Shown: in pieces, positions 37,566 through 50,837 of the stretch
Position numbering within the stretch: the first letter of the stretch is position 1
Layout: every line of letters starts with the position of its first letter
Assembly (NCBI GenBank): GCA_018881555.1
Contig: JACAXG010000018.1
Location: forward strand, 5,269,634 to 5,333,633
Length of the DNA: 64,000 bases
Origin: Amblyornis subalaris
Lineage: Eukaryota > Chordata > Aves > Passeriformes > Ptilonorhynchidae
Reading direction: 5' to 3'
Translations under genes and position numbers: made by a program
Notes under the pieces: model-generated
Told to the model about the DNA's origin: nothing
Database searches by the model: none
What the model saw: only the letters and a program-made list of their open reading frames with translations

Positions 37566-37635
37566 AAAGAGAAGAGAAGAGAAGAGAAGAGAAGAGAAGA
37601 GAAGAGAAGAGAAGAGAAGAGAAGAGAAGAGAAGA
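37566..37635. repeat. (GAAGA)n microsatellite, about 14 units
   Basis: A nearly perfect pentanucleotide array, all purine on the plus strand, extended by GAAAAAG. Homopurine mirror-like tracts of this kind are length-polymorphic and can form triplex DNA (known for the class). No function is implied here. Confidence 0.95.
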
Positions 37636-40600
37636 AAAAGACATTGTAATTCTGAATCTCTATAAAGTAAAAAATGGTTTAGCTAAGAACAAAATATTGC
37701 AAGCTTGAAATTGTTTTTGTTAACCAGTAGAACTCTTGGAACTATTTCATTTGAATTTTTAAATAAAGGTTTTATATAATCTAAGTTTTATATAACCTAT
37801 GTTTTGGCCTAAATAGGTTTCATAATAATTGCATCCTGAATAGTTAGGCATGTTGGATCCTTCTTTTGAATCTGGTATTTTTGAAATGTGAGATATACAT
37901 AGCAAGTAACCAAATAATGTCCATCTTAATTCTGGTCTTTAATGCTGCTGTCCTGAATACAGGATGTAGGAACCTGTGAAGGATGGTCCAAATGAGGAAG
38001 TTTTTCCTTCAGTAGCAGTCACAATGCTTGGACCTTTCCCAAAACTGGTACTTACAAATTCTACCATATGGCTGCCCAGCTGGGCAAAGTCTGTGAAACC
38101 CAATGTAAGTCACAAGGTGGAGTTTGGGTTGTTTGTGTTTGTTTGTCTGGGGTTTCTTTTTGCTGCACTATCAAGGAGAATGATTGATTTTCCATGGGGT
38201 GGCTGCAGCACAGCCTGTTTTCTTCTGCTCAACCTGTTTCATAGGGGTCACTGAAATCACCTGATGTCTGATATAAACAAGGAAGGAGAAAGAAATTTGA
38301 AGAGTATCCTAGGGCAAATAGCACCTTCCTTAGAGAGTGACCAGGAACCAAAAGGATCCTGAGATCACTCATCTCTTGATGTCACCAATACCTCCTTTGT
38401 ATGACATGAATTAAGAAGTCGGTATATTTAGCAACCGAACTTAATTGAACAAGAGTTTCCTTTTGTTTCCATGAAGAGAGCGCATCAGCTATCCCTCAAA
38501 AAGGCCACAAAGAAATTTCTTCAGTCCCAGAGACGTTCCTGAAAAATCAGTACCATAATATGTTATATAAAGGCAAAGAAGCAGATACTCTAGGGAAGTA
38601 CATAATTTCCTAACACAGAGTGCTCTGCTGGTGGTCTTCTTTCCCCTTGCTTGCTTCTCAGAACACACCAATTTGTGTTCTGCCAGATAAAACTGTTCCA
38701 CACAGCCTCCAGCTATAGCCCTCTGATTCCTCAGGGCCAGAACGCCCACATCCATTCAGAGAGATTTGTCTCATGGCAGTTTTCTTTATGAAGATTCTAA
38801 TTTTTAGAGCTGTTAGGAAAATAACAAAACAACAAAAACAAACCTACTTCATTCTTTAAAAGTAATTAAACTTTTGGAGAATAATCATGCTGCATTTCAG
38901 AAGGTCAGCAGTTGAAGGATGAGCACTTTGGCTTCAACTTACCAGGCAACACATACTCCCCTTAAGGCCACAGGGTATCGAGTCCAGTCTTGGGTCAGAT
39001 TTAGTGATTTTCCAACACAGTTCACTTTGGTGCAAAGTGCAGTGTTGTTGAGGTTTTTAGTACAATACATTATAGGGTCAAGCACAAAAAACATTTTTGT
39101 GTATGTCAAACGCATTTGGTAATGTTAACATTTGCTAAGACCATCTTTTAGCATTCCTCATTTGGCCTGCCAGGACATGTACGTGGATGCTCAAGTTATA
39201 GTTGGAAATGTGTAGCTTGTATGTAAGCAACAGAGCCTTTGACTTTCAAGTAAAAACTAAAGATGTATATCTGTACTGGAATTTTGTAAAGAATTCCTAT
39301 TTATACATATTTTTCTGAGAGAATTTTTAGCTCTTACAGGACAAATGCACCCAGCATTACTAAATATTACAGACATACTAATTTCTATTACTGCTGCCTT
39401 TTTATTTTAGTTGCTCTTTAGCTTTTCTTCTCCTTTTTTTTTAGGAAAAAAAAAAAACATGAAATCTGCTATTTTGGGCTTTTTATACAGTGTCTTTTCT
39501 TTTTCTATTTCAAACATATTGGCAATCACAACAACAATCATTCACTGAATCTGTTCCTGGTGCTTTACAACCAACAGCCGAGTTGTTGACAGAGTATGAG
39601 AGGTTTTTTTATTGGGGACACTGGGAATTCCTTAATAAATGAAGCTTTATCCCTCCAATTCAATTACTTGGAGATTTTTTTTCAACCTGGTTAAATACTA
39701 CCATACCATTTCCAGCCAGAGTTACTCTACTTGTGTCCCAAAAGGAGGCTGTTTCCTGGTGTTAACCACCATAATGTCAATCCCTACATATATTCATTTG
39801 AATCTTAGGTAAACTGAGGTCTCTCTCTTCTTGTTTTTGATCAGATTATTAACCCCATCCTCACCTCCACTCAATCCCATTTATTTCAATGTCTTTATCT
39901 TCACAGAAAGGCAAAACTTATGAAATACAAGCAACCTGCAAGCCAGTGACTTAGCAGTAAGGTTATTAGCATACCTAGCATTGACAATTCTGTTTTCTGC
40001 ATTATTTTGGATTTTTATTATTTTCTTTCTTTCATTCCATTTTAGCTCTTTAATCAGTCTTCAGCCGTGGAACATTTTCTTCTTTTAAGATTTACTTGAT
40101 AGTGTAGCTTTGGAAGAAAAATTTTTATTAGCATTTCACAGCAATTTTGTTTTATCTTTAGTTTATGGTTCAGTCTAAATTAATCCTTGGTTAAGGCACT
40201 GTGTGGCTCCATGGGGCATTTGACATGCCTAACATATTAATGGTTCAAAATCACCAGTCATTTCCTTTCTCTCTCTCTTGGTTTATATCTCTGTGTCACA
40301 TTTTAAGTAAAAAAGGCTCTTTCAGGATGAAGTCCATGCCTGTGCTAAGAACAGGTTCTCAGGCATCAGAAGCATTTACAGATGTTACACTACATTCCAG
40401 ACAGTTCTGTGTGGGAACCTTTTGAAATTGACAGGTTACATTTCACTACTGTTCGATGGATATTCTTGTCTTTTTCCAGCAAACTATTTAGCACAACAAT
40501 TTTATATACAACATTTGTTTTTCAGCAGGACTTATCAGCAAAAATATGGTTCAAATATTTTAAATTTCAAACTGCATAGTAGGAATCTAAGATGAAGATC

Positions 40601-43600
40601 AGTCAGCAGTGACTGTTTTCTGAATTACTTACTCAAGTTAACTATATATGTAACAAATTCTGTCTCCACAGTACCACATGCAGACTTCTCTCCATGATGA
40701 AGATTATTTTAGAGGTGGAAAATACAAATGACTTAGATTCAGATTTTCATACCACCTGTTTTCTTTCAGTTTCAAAAGGAGGGAGTGAAAAAAATGGAGT
40801 TATATTTTCTCAGATTTTCTTCCCTAGTCCAAACAACTTGAAACTCCAATATGTTGTAGAATTTTCCATTTCACCATTCATAAGGAGAGAGTTGGTGTGC
40901 ACTACATTGGTTTTGGCTTAATTTCCATCCACTGGGTGAGGGGTTATACTTCTCCTTCTAGAACAATTGTGACAAGCACTTACAGCACAGGTCCATCTGG
41001 TCCCGTCAGTACTCTGGCTGTATCCAACAGCATGGAAACACAGTGTCACTTTCCCAGGATACACTCGAGCCTCCATGTATTTGTTACCGAGAGACAGGGA
41101 CACCTGAATTGATGGTGGATTTGTGAGGGTTTTGCTATTCATTTCTCCAGTCATTATTTAAACCCATTAAGCACACATTTCGTTATATGCGCATAATGCA
41201 TAATATACACAGGCAACATACCAAGATGAAAATTCAAGGCAAGGCATTTCACAGATACTGTGCATCACTTTTACTTCAATTTTAATGTGTCCCATAACAT
41301 GAAGAATCAAAACCTAAAGTTTTACTTAGCATGACTCTGAATTCCTTAAAAGCCAAATATTGAAATGAGTTTTTTCATAATCATATTCAGAAATACAAAT
41401 TTACCAAATTGTAAGTTCCATTTAGAAAAATATTATTTGAAGTTAATTTTTTTAATATTCTAATAGTATGGTAAACAACAGATATACTGAGAGGCTACGT
41501 AGCATAATCAGACAGTTGTTATTTTGTTATTTTATATTTTTGGCATTCTAAAACTTCTTTTAGCTAATAAAAGTTACCCCATGTTGAGCACAGAAGCACT
41601 TTAGCTCTACACAACATTGTATTGATGGGCAAGATCTTCACATCTGAAGTGATATGAACAATGCCTGTGGATATTTTCATGTCATATTAAAGATTTCTTC
41701 TTGTGGAAAGTTCTAGCTACAAACATGCAATAAAAATGTAGCAGTAAAATCTGCTAAATGAATGCACAGGGTACTTCACCAACAAGTAGGGTCCATCCCC
41801 AAGTGCGAAAGGCATGTCTGAGGGCAAGTTCACTATAAATGAGAGGGCAGGAGAAGGGAAAAGCATTGAAGCTGATCTTGCCTTGGAGCTACGCTGACCA
41901 CTGGATCAATAGCTACCATTAGCAGAGGTCCCTCAGAGGAAGCTGGCTGCCACAGTGCTGACATTTAACCTGTGTCAGGTGGCGCCATGTGCACACATAG
42001 AGAACTTCAAGTTTAGAACCGGAAGAGACAGAAAACGAAAGAAGATTCCTAAGCTAAATAGCAACTTATTCCTGGAATTTGAGTAGTTGTTGAGTTTCAG
42101 GCAAAAGTAACCTCTTGTTACAACAGATCAGTGAAGTTACAATTAATTTTAATACTACACTTTATACATTTCAGCTGGTTGTGTGTCCTTGGAATCACTG
42201 GAACAGAGAAAACAGTGCATGTCTGCATAAACCTCATTATCAACTGAAGGCATGTCATATTCATTTGATTAATCTCAATTTGCCATTGAATCTCATTTCA
42301 TTCCAAACGTGTTGTCATTTCAACTAATTTAACTAAAATCCCCCCCGAATAGTGATCTTGCCAAGCTTGGTAAATGCACTGTTTGTGTTGTTTATATTGC
42401 CTGCCTCAACTGACAGCCATCTCTACAGCAGTCTGTATTTTTAATATTGTAGCATGATCACAAAACACTGAACATACAGATAGCATGAATGTGTCCAGAG
42501 AATTAATAACAAGTTCAAAAAAATTTTAAAGACTATTATCTGCATATAGATACAAAATGCTTTTGTCTCCAAAGGCACTGAAGAAGTAAAACCAGACTGT
42601 CCCTGAATGCTGGATGATTTCACAGATGACAGCACTGTCTACAAAACCCTCTGAAGGAATAGATTTCTCGTAGTTTCATCATTGTGCAATCATTGTAATA
42701 AAAGATAATCCCCTTACTCCAAGAAAGTTATCGTTGGAATGGACAAAAGGGGAAGAATGGAACGAGCCACAAAAGAAAACGACATATCCAGAATTAGATA
42801 GGACGGGTCTGTCAAATTCTATTCTGATACCACAACCATCAATAGTCAGACAAAACTACACGTATAAGCAGTGTACTAACACATATTGTTACTGATTCTT
42901 TTTTAAGGATCATCTTCCCCCATCCAAGCAACTACATTTAAAAATGTCAAGCTTGAAAGTGGAAAAATACTGAAGACAATAATTTTCACTCTAACTTCAT
43001 CCCTTTGGTTCTAATAGAATGCCAAACACAAAAAATCTTATTTCCAAATTTTCCCTCAGAACTGCCCACCTTGTAGACAGTAGTCCTTTGCTATATGAGG
43101 CATAACAGAAAGTGCCTGCTGTGACCAAAACAATTATAAAAGCAAAATCTCACTGAAGCCTACAGAGGAAACAGAAAACAGAGTAATTTCAAGCAAATTA
43201 CAGATCCATGGTATCCTCCAATAAGAATGAAATAAAAAGAGCTTTATATGCATTTTGCAATTTATTTCTGTTGAAAAAGTAGCCAAGACATCTTTGTCTT
43301 GAGGAAATGAATATAAATTTCCTCATAAATATCAAGAAAGTTCATAATCTTGCAAAATTATCTTCATACCATGCCGTGCCTAATGAAAATAGGGTAACAA
43401 AGAGTCCTTAATCTGTCTTCCGAGAGGAGATCCTGCATAGTTAGGATCATTTTCACCTTCTCCTTGGTTTCCATTCTCCACCTGCACCCATCCAGCTATC
43501 ACTGAAAACCTCATCTTCAGCTTTCAAATCCTTTCTCCTCAGTGCCTCACAGAAACTCTTAATAATCCTGGTAAATCAGTTAGCAGGCTACAAACCCATT

Positions 43601-43920
43601 TTTTTATTCCAATACGAGGATGGGTTTGCTTTGATCTGTCCTGGTGCACACTATGATTTTTCTGAGAGCAACAACTACAGCACTGACAGCAATGTCTTCT
43701 TGCTGGTACAGATGATGAAATATTCCTTTTTAGCAGTAAATCATAAAAGAAACTGATGATTCATTACCGGGGCTTTCTAATTCACTCATCCCCAACAGAA
43801 TTTTGTCATGGTGTAACTTTGTACTTCTGGTGACTGCTAAACAGTCCAGAAAAAAAGTGATACTACATTCAAGAAATAACTGCTGCATCCAGTGAGAGAT
43901 TATTTTAACACAGTCCCTCC
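37636..43920. other. 6.3 kb of unique non-coding DNA between the two solo LTRs
   Basis: No gene or mobile element recognised. There are A- and T-runs near 39430-39460. A minus-strand segment at about 40989-41104 is open for some 39 codons between an acceptor-like AATTCAG and a donor-like GCTGTAAGT. It has no family match that I know and is not called. Confidence 0.5.
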
Positions 43921-44636
43921 CCTCCCTGTCGCGGCGTGGCCTCATCCAGCTAGATGGTCAGTGGCCGCAACCTTCCTAGAAGCCTCATGCTTGTCCAGCG
44001 GTGCCTCAGTGCGGTGTGCGACAGCTGGTGGGAAAGGCACAGTGCCGTGCCTTCCACCCGCCAATCCCACCAGCGCAGGTGGTGAAGCAGGCAGTCACAC
44101 AGTGGACACCTTAAGACAGGAATAAAGAGTTGGAGGTGGACTCTCCTTATGATGTTCCACAGAACATTTATATTCTTGAAGGGTCAGGGAAGGAGAGCAC
44201 TAACTACAGGGTGACATAAGATTATATACCAAACTGAATAGGGCTGGAGAGAACTCTGAGGGCCAATGACATTAGGGTTAGGGGGAGGAGAAAAGGCAGG
44301 GTAGCAGTACACAAACCAATAAGGGTAGGTGAGGGGAGGAGCAGGGGAACAAAACCAATGGGGCATTGAGTGAGGGAGAACACTCTGGAACATAACCATA
44401 TACAGAACATAGATTGACAAGGATAAACCAATTGAATGGGGGAGCATACTACTCCAAGGCCTGGGTGGGAGAGACTTTCCTTCTTACCACAATCTAGGGA
44501 GAGATCTTGGATCTCGGAGCCTTTACTTAATACAACNCCTGGGCTCCCTGGCCCCACTGGCTTCTCGGTTACTTGTGTGGCTGGCTTCTCCTGCACAACA
44601 TTCCCAGCTGCAGGCCAAGCCACTACCGTACCTCCC
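43921..44636 (-). mobile_element. Second solo LTR of the same family, with CCTCCC target duplication
   Basis: The LTR is 43927-44630 (704 bp) on the minus strand, flanked by exact CCTCCC at 43921-43926 and 44631-44636. It aligns by eye with the LTR at 35961-36717: both contain GGAAGGTTGCGGC, a GAGGCACCGCTGGACA block, TCTGTGGAACA and CTGCTCCTCCCCTC. The ATTGG boxes (plus-strand CCAAT at 44355, 44316 and 44263) have the same 39- and 53-base spacing as in the first copy. The TATA element is at 44221-44228. The first bases have decayed from TGTGG to TACGG and the poly(A) signal is degraded to ATATAAA. The 176-codon minus-strand frame, the longest in the window, lies almost wholly inside this LTR and is not a gene. 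Confidence 0.93.
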
Positions 44637-47600
44637 CATTTTCCTTTTCCTCCACCCATCCCACAGAAGTTAAATGCTTGGCAACGAACACGGACTTCCC
44701 TTTTGTCCTCAGTGTTAGTAGAACATCCACTTGAAAAGAAGGCTCTAACCACACTCTGAGGGGCTCTTAGGTGAAACTGCTCTGATGTCTTGCTTTCACA
44801 AAACCTTTCTTGTTTCTCAGGCTACATCATCCATGTACCCAACTCCCACAAATCTCAGGTGGCAAGAGCTATCATAGTTACTGAGGAGCCTAAATAAAAG
44901 CAGCCAAGAACTGACCTAGAAGCAAAACCAGGAAAAATGGGATTGGTGAACAGTTTTTCATACCTAAGGAAGCAATGCCACTCTTTGAGGAGAATCCATG
45001 CAATACAGACAAAATTTATAATTATTTCTTTAGGACAGTAGTCTTTTCCTAAGTGGCTTTAAAGTTTTATTCCTGAAATCTTTGAGTATTGCATCTTTCT
45101 GATGCAATAATGAGAAAGCAGTAACAAGAAGTCCCATGACTCAAGGAATTTAAGTTAAATATAGTGAGATTCATATGAAGTCTGCTGGAGCTGACAAAAC
45201 TGGAAGAGTAAACCCAGCAACTTGGAGAGAAGTCCACTTGAGAGTTACTATAAGTTATGTGAATTCAAATTCTGAAAACATGAGAAATAAATAATTTTTA
45301 TTTTTAAAATAAACCTGAAAAATATAATGAAGACAAATTTTCTACTTCAGCGTTTTCAGCCATAAATAAAAGTAAGCTGCTGGTTGTAGGCTACAAGAAG
45401 AGAATGTCTTTATCAAGCCATTTGGAGGTAAGAATCAGCACCATATTTCTTTTGCACTCTTTCTCCATCCCTTCTTTTTCTTTTAAATCCTTCCTTTTGT
45501 ACACACAGAAGACATTTTCATTGTGCTGAGAAAAAAAAAGGAAAGCCTTAAAATATAAGAATTAATTTTACTAGAAAGCTAATGAATGCACCATAACCCA
45601 GATTTTCTATGGCTATTGCATTAGGGAGAAGGAGTTATGAAACTTCACGCTTTTACAAATTTTGTTGAGCTTGCAATCCTGGCTGAAGGAGAGAGAAAAT
45701 TCTCAGGTGCTAAACATCAAATTGCTTATTGGAACAGCTGCTGCAGTGAGCTGAGTAAGCAGGACATGCAGGNAGTGGCTTTTTCTAGGCTAGTCTTTGA
45801 CCAGCATCAGTGCTAACACTTACAAATTAAAAGGAATATCTTACAATTAGAATATGGCTATCGTTACTTCCTTTCCACTAAATGTACAGACACAAGTGTT
45901 CTTTTTGCATCTCTTACTCTTAGTTCCACTGTTTGTGTCTCACAGTGGCTAGGCTCTGCAATGTGAATTTTGTTTCCTATTCTCCANGCTGTAAAATCTG
46001 GGCGGGGGGGGTTGTCCTTAGGTTTGTTTTGTGTTAGTTTCTGTTTTGGAGGGGCGGGGTGGTGTTACTAAACGAATATTGCTTCAACTGGGGGACTGGA
46101 AAAGCAAATCTTTTGCCTTTTGGGGAACAGTGAAATACACTGGGATAAAGCTAACATTAGGAAACTGCATACTGGTTTTCTTCTTCTTCCAAAGGAAAAA
46201 ATTCTTATAATGTCACTAGCTCACAAAACCTTTCAAAGTACAGATAATTATTCTTTATGTTACAAAGAAAAATGTTCATTGATTTTATGGGGGATGGGCA
46301 GAAAATGTTAAATATCAGGAAGTAATACTGATTAGAATGTAGATTATTGAATATTCAGATTCTTTAACTTCCAGAGATGAGTTTGGGTTCTTTCTTTGAC
46401 TTACATGATGAATTGAATTATTTACTTGGAAGCAGCTAAGGCTGAGCAAGTATTAGTTGCTCTGTTATGGAAACAAGATTAATATTGTAGATTAAGATTA
46501 ACAAGATTAGATTAATATTACTAAACAATCTGTTTTGGCTGTCAGGTAGGAAGCAGGAGAATGCTGGAGCACCTTTCACTGCAGACCTCTACACTGACAA
46601 GCTCTGCAAGCAGGTAGGAGTGTCTGAAGTAAAAGGCATGATCCTGAAGAGCAGGCTCCATCAGACCAGCATTAATACCTCTACCCAACCCCCTTCTTAC
46701 TTTATTTCCTTAACCTTTCATTTCACTCTTAGTGTTCCTGCATTTTTTTTTTTTTTTTCCAGTGAAGTAGGGGTTCAACTCCTGCTGGGGAATAAAAGGT
46801 GCCACTCCTGAGATCTCCTGCTCACTTTGAAAAACGAATTACCAAGAAAGTCAGCTTCTGTTTCCAGCAGGTTCCAATTCATGTTAGGAGCCTGCAGGAA
46901 ATGGGTACATTGCAGCATCTGATTAAAGTCTTTCATTGCTTGGATTAATGCAGGGTCAGATGGTGAAAATTCTTTCTGTAATAGAAAGCAAGCTGAAACA
47001 AAACTAAAAAGCCTATTCACTTAAAACTCAAGCAAAAGGAAACAAAAAAAGAAATTAAAAGAAATCCTAACAGTTATATGGATACTTTTGAAAACTCACC
47101 TAAAATATACTTCTTCCCCCAACTGCTAAAGGGTGTCCAAGCACAAGCCTTCACATTTCAATAATTAGCAGGAGGAAATTATCCAGAGATCAAAAGGCAA
47201 CTTCCATAACTTTTCATTGCAATTAACAATAAATAAGTATAAAAACACTAGAAGCTTGATTTATGAAAGTCTAGTGATGCATTCTAGGACACATCCAGGA
47301 TGCAGTCAGACCTTCCCTCTTCACAAGCAGAGACAGAATTTTCACATTTTCTGAATCACTACTTCCCACTAATTGTCATCACAATCCTCTAGTCAAGCAA
47401 GAAACCTGCCAATCACTAGATTGTTCCATAATCCTGATACTTCATATGGTCTCAGTATATCAGCAGTCACCTTCTGCATTCTAAGTTGCCAGGGTCTCAA
47501 ATTTCTTGCCCTTTTAACAACCCACTCTGAGATTTAATCTCCCAGGTGCTTCCTGTTTGCAGATTGTGCGGCAATAAACAACATCAGTAAGTATGCAGGT

Positions 47601-50600
47601 TGCTGTGTCTTGCTAGTTGTGAGTCTGGAAGTAGACAAGAGATCTGAGAGAAGGAGGATGATATTTTTGCTCAATGTTCTGAAAACTTAGTAAAGAGCTA
47701 CAATTATATTTGATTACAGTAGAAAGAATCTTTACAAACACTTCGTTTACAGAGATTTGTAAATACTCCCAAGCTAATTCTCCAAAAATATTCAGTCATT
47801 CTGCTGACCATGGCAAAAGTTGCCCTTGGGCCATTTAACTTCCACATGAGCTACACAGAAAATACAGTAGAGTTTGATTAAATGTTTCCTGAGAAGACAG
47901 TTTTTTAAATGCCCAACATACACGTGCCTGTAAAATAGGTCTCTTTTCAAAGTAAGTGTATGCTTACTTTCCTGTATAATTAATTTATTTAAAAAAAAAT
48001 TTCTAGATCAGACCTTGGTGTCTAATTTGCAGCCAAAAGATACTTGGTGTCTTAAACTTTAGGAAATGCTGACTGAGATGGTGGGAAAATGTTACTTTTT
48101 GGAAGTTCACATCAGCTATTTGTTTTCTCAGAGTCTTTGTATAGTTTAACCTAAGTGTCTCTAAATGACTATATTTACCTTTACTTGAATTCTATGGTCT
48201 TTGCTATGTTTTTTGATCTTGCAAGTCTTGAACCCTCTGAGGGCCCTCAAAGCATCCTACTGCTGGGTTTCATTTTATTGGTATGGCAGTTATAGGCAAT
48301 TTCCCAGTCTTAGTGTGGACAAACTGGTGGTCACCTCAAACAGACTCTTAAATAAGCCTCTTAATCTTACTTGTCATTTTCCTGGTTAGTTACTTTCCAA
48401 AGTCAGTCCATCTGTCCCTGCAATACTTTTCTATATGTAGCTAAAACTTAAATACACAGTGTTAAAAATTGTATGTAGTAAAATGGAGTCACATTGTCAT
48501 TTCCTACTCAATCTATCTCCCCTTTTTTGAAGAACACTATCCAACAGTGACTGTTCCTACAGATAGAAGGAACCTAAAGCATACCCTTTTCCTAGATGTC
48601 TTTGTATGAAAAAGAATTTTTTTTTGGTCCTTTTTGGTCTCAAGATGTTGGAAAGAAATACATGCAGAAATGAGAAAAGAAAACAGGGCTGTCTTTCTGA
48701 ACCTTCCTGCAAGCTGTTGTGACAACGATATGCTGCTATTACTCAGCATATTTGTCATGGAACGGGGGACGGAATTTCAAAACTGATTAAGGTCTCTGCT
48801 ATGAAAAGGCCATAGACCTCAGCTAAGAATCCAGCTGGGAGTCTTCAAAAATTGTCCGTACAGCAGCTTAATACATAAACAGCAAAAGCAGACACTACAG
48901 TTATTTATAATGAAAAATTACTCAAAAAGATAAAGACTGACATAGCAGTCAGAGGGGTTATGTAGCACCCCTCCAGCAGTTATTGGCATAGTAGGAGAAA
49001 AATGGCACTTCTCTTGTGCTCCTTGAAAGTGTACATGGGAAGCAAGGGGATGAAGCAGACTATCACCAAAAAGAATTTGACACAAGGTATTCATTCNTTT
49101 TCTTGTTTCTATGAGCATGACTTCACACTGTAATAAAGAGATGAACTGCTATAGTTCAAACTAACATAAGTCAGTACAGAGGCCAAAACCGAAGACAACT
49201 TAGCTAAGTTACAATGTTGCTGATATGAGCTTGCTTACATAGGAAATCTGCAGCAAAGTGAGCTAGAAAGCAATTTATAGTATGTTATTCCTTTCAAACA
49301 ACTTTCCTGCGATGGTGAAAAGTAGCTTTCTCCAAACAGAGCAGACCTTGTGCCCTACCAAATAAATATCCAATCATCTGGATGATTTGGTAGTAGAGAC
49401 CAGCAAATGTACTGTGGAGCCACACCCTAGCTAACCTCTAGTTATATTCTCTATAAGACATCCTCTGCTTGAAAAGAAAATGGAGAAATTAGTTGAAACT
49501 CTAGAGGATCTAACTATATCATACTAAAAGGATAAAGTTTAGATTTGTTCAAACACTATCAAGTCACTCAAGCTACTTCATTGTTATATGTCATTTCATT
49601 TTTCATTATCAAAGCCCAGGGTGTTTAAAAGGTCTACAAGAACTCTTCTCTCAATTTGTTTGCTGCTGTAGTTCAGCAATATTTAGCACCAATGTGTGCT
49701 GGCCCTTTGGCACTTTTCTTCATCTTTAACATAATTTATCAAAGGAGGTAGCAAAATACAAGTTGATCAGTCTCTCTGGTTTAATTTAACAAGGCAGGTC
49801 ATAAAGGCTTTGTTCCTTGACCAGCCATGCCAAAGTGCTGCTTTCACATATTAATGTGACATGACTTGTACAGTCATAATTACTATGACAAGATAAAGGG
49901 AATTAGTTAAAACTTAATTAAAACCACATGCCTTACAACTGTGACCCTGTACATATTTAGTAACTTTATTTCTTTGTTTCTGGTTTATCAAAAGGGGAAG
50001 GGGTCCACATGAATTTCCCTGGTATTACAAGTGCATCAATTAAGAAAGAAAATGAAACACTGATCATAAATAACCAGATAAGAAACAAACCTGAAACAAG
50101 AGAAGTGCTCTGATTCATGGTTAGTAATGAATTTTCTTGCTGATACCTATGTACTAAAGCAGCAATAAAGGACAAACAGAAATGCCTCTTCTATGGGTAT
50201 GAGAAAAATCGATCAGTGCAGAGGTAGGGCACAGAGATGGAAATCTGCAGTGACTCTGTGTCGCATTATTGGTAGCCTTTTCAAAACAGGCATTACTGAA
50301 CAGCACCGTGAAGAATAAAAATAAGGCTTGTCTTTTCACATTACAAATAAGGGTGATCAAAAGGAAACAACAGCTTTCTCTGGTTTATCATTACACTGTA
50401 CAGCTCTGCAGAAAGCATAGAGGGAAAGCAGATAAACCATACTGAAGTAGGCTAAAAGTTTAACCCTGTGCAGTATACTATAAGTGAGCATAGTCAGTCT
50501 AGTAATATGTGCTTTGCTCTAGAAGCTACATCATTGTCCTACAAAAAATTCATAGGATGCTCTGTTGTCATTTGTTGTCACCTCTTTTGTGTTAGGCACT

Positions 50601-50837
50601 CCCCCAAGGGCAAGACCATATTACTGTGGTACAACCCTCTGGCAGCACCGGAGCAAAACACTATCCTTTCCAGGTTTTGGCTGCAGAATAATCTATCTAT
50701 TCTTCTACTATTGCAGAAGCTATATGCTGCTTTTAGTGCAGACATTCTCAATATGATCTGAACTCCATGGTGACAAATTCCCATCACTTGGGATTGACTC
50801 TTTCNATCAGGTTTACAGGCTTATAATTTTCAACATT
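44637..50837. other. 6.2 kb of mostly unique DNA with weak exon-like segments
   Basis: No recognised gene. It contains a T16 run at 46743-46758 and a G-rich tract near 45999-46012. Segments with an open frame between splice-like sites occur on the plus strand (45360-45427, 46546-46613) and the minus strand (46843-46975), but they are short and mutually inconsistent. A minus-strand frame ending at 49966 overlaps its stop codon with an AATAAA. Confidence 0.45.
46843..46975 (-). other. Candidate internal exon (unrecognised)
   Basis: On the minus strand a pyrimidine-rich acceptor (TTGCTTTCTATTACAG) precedes 44 open codons beginning KEFSPSDPALIQAMKDFNQM, and a GTAATT donor-like site follows. The peptide is amphipathic and not obviously low-complexity, but I do not recognise it. 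A longer reading runs through the donor to a stop at 46775. A strong plus-strand acceptor (T16 then CCAG) lies just to the left. It may be coincidence. Confidence 0.2.

Noticed and set aside
40989..41104. Minus-strand 39-codon open segment (LGNKYMEARVYPGKVTL) before GTAAGT
   Set aside because: The donor context (GCT|GT) is weak on the exon side, the acceptor is pyrimidine-poor, and no family is recognised.
35961..44630. A full provirus bounded by the two LTRs
   Set aside because: The LTRs are in opposite orientation, each with its own target duplication (ATCTTG, CCTCCC), and the interval holds no gag, pol or env-like sequence.
44222..44752. Longest open frame in the window (176 codons, minus strand)
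   Set aside because: It lies almost entirely inside the solo LTR at 43927-44630. LTR U3 sequence is GC-rich and poor in stops, and no protein motif is visible.
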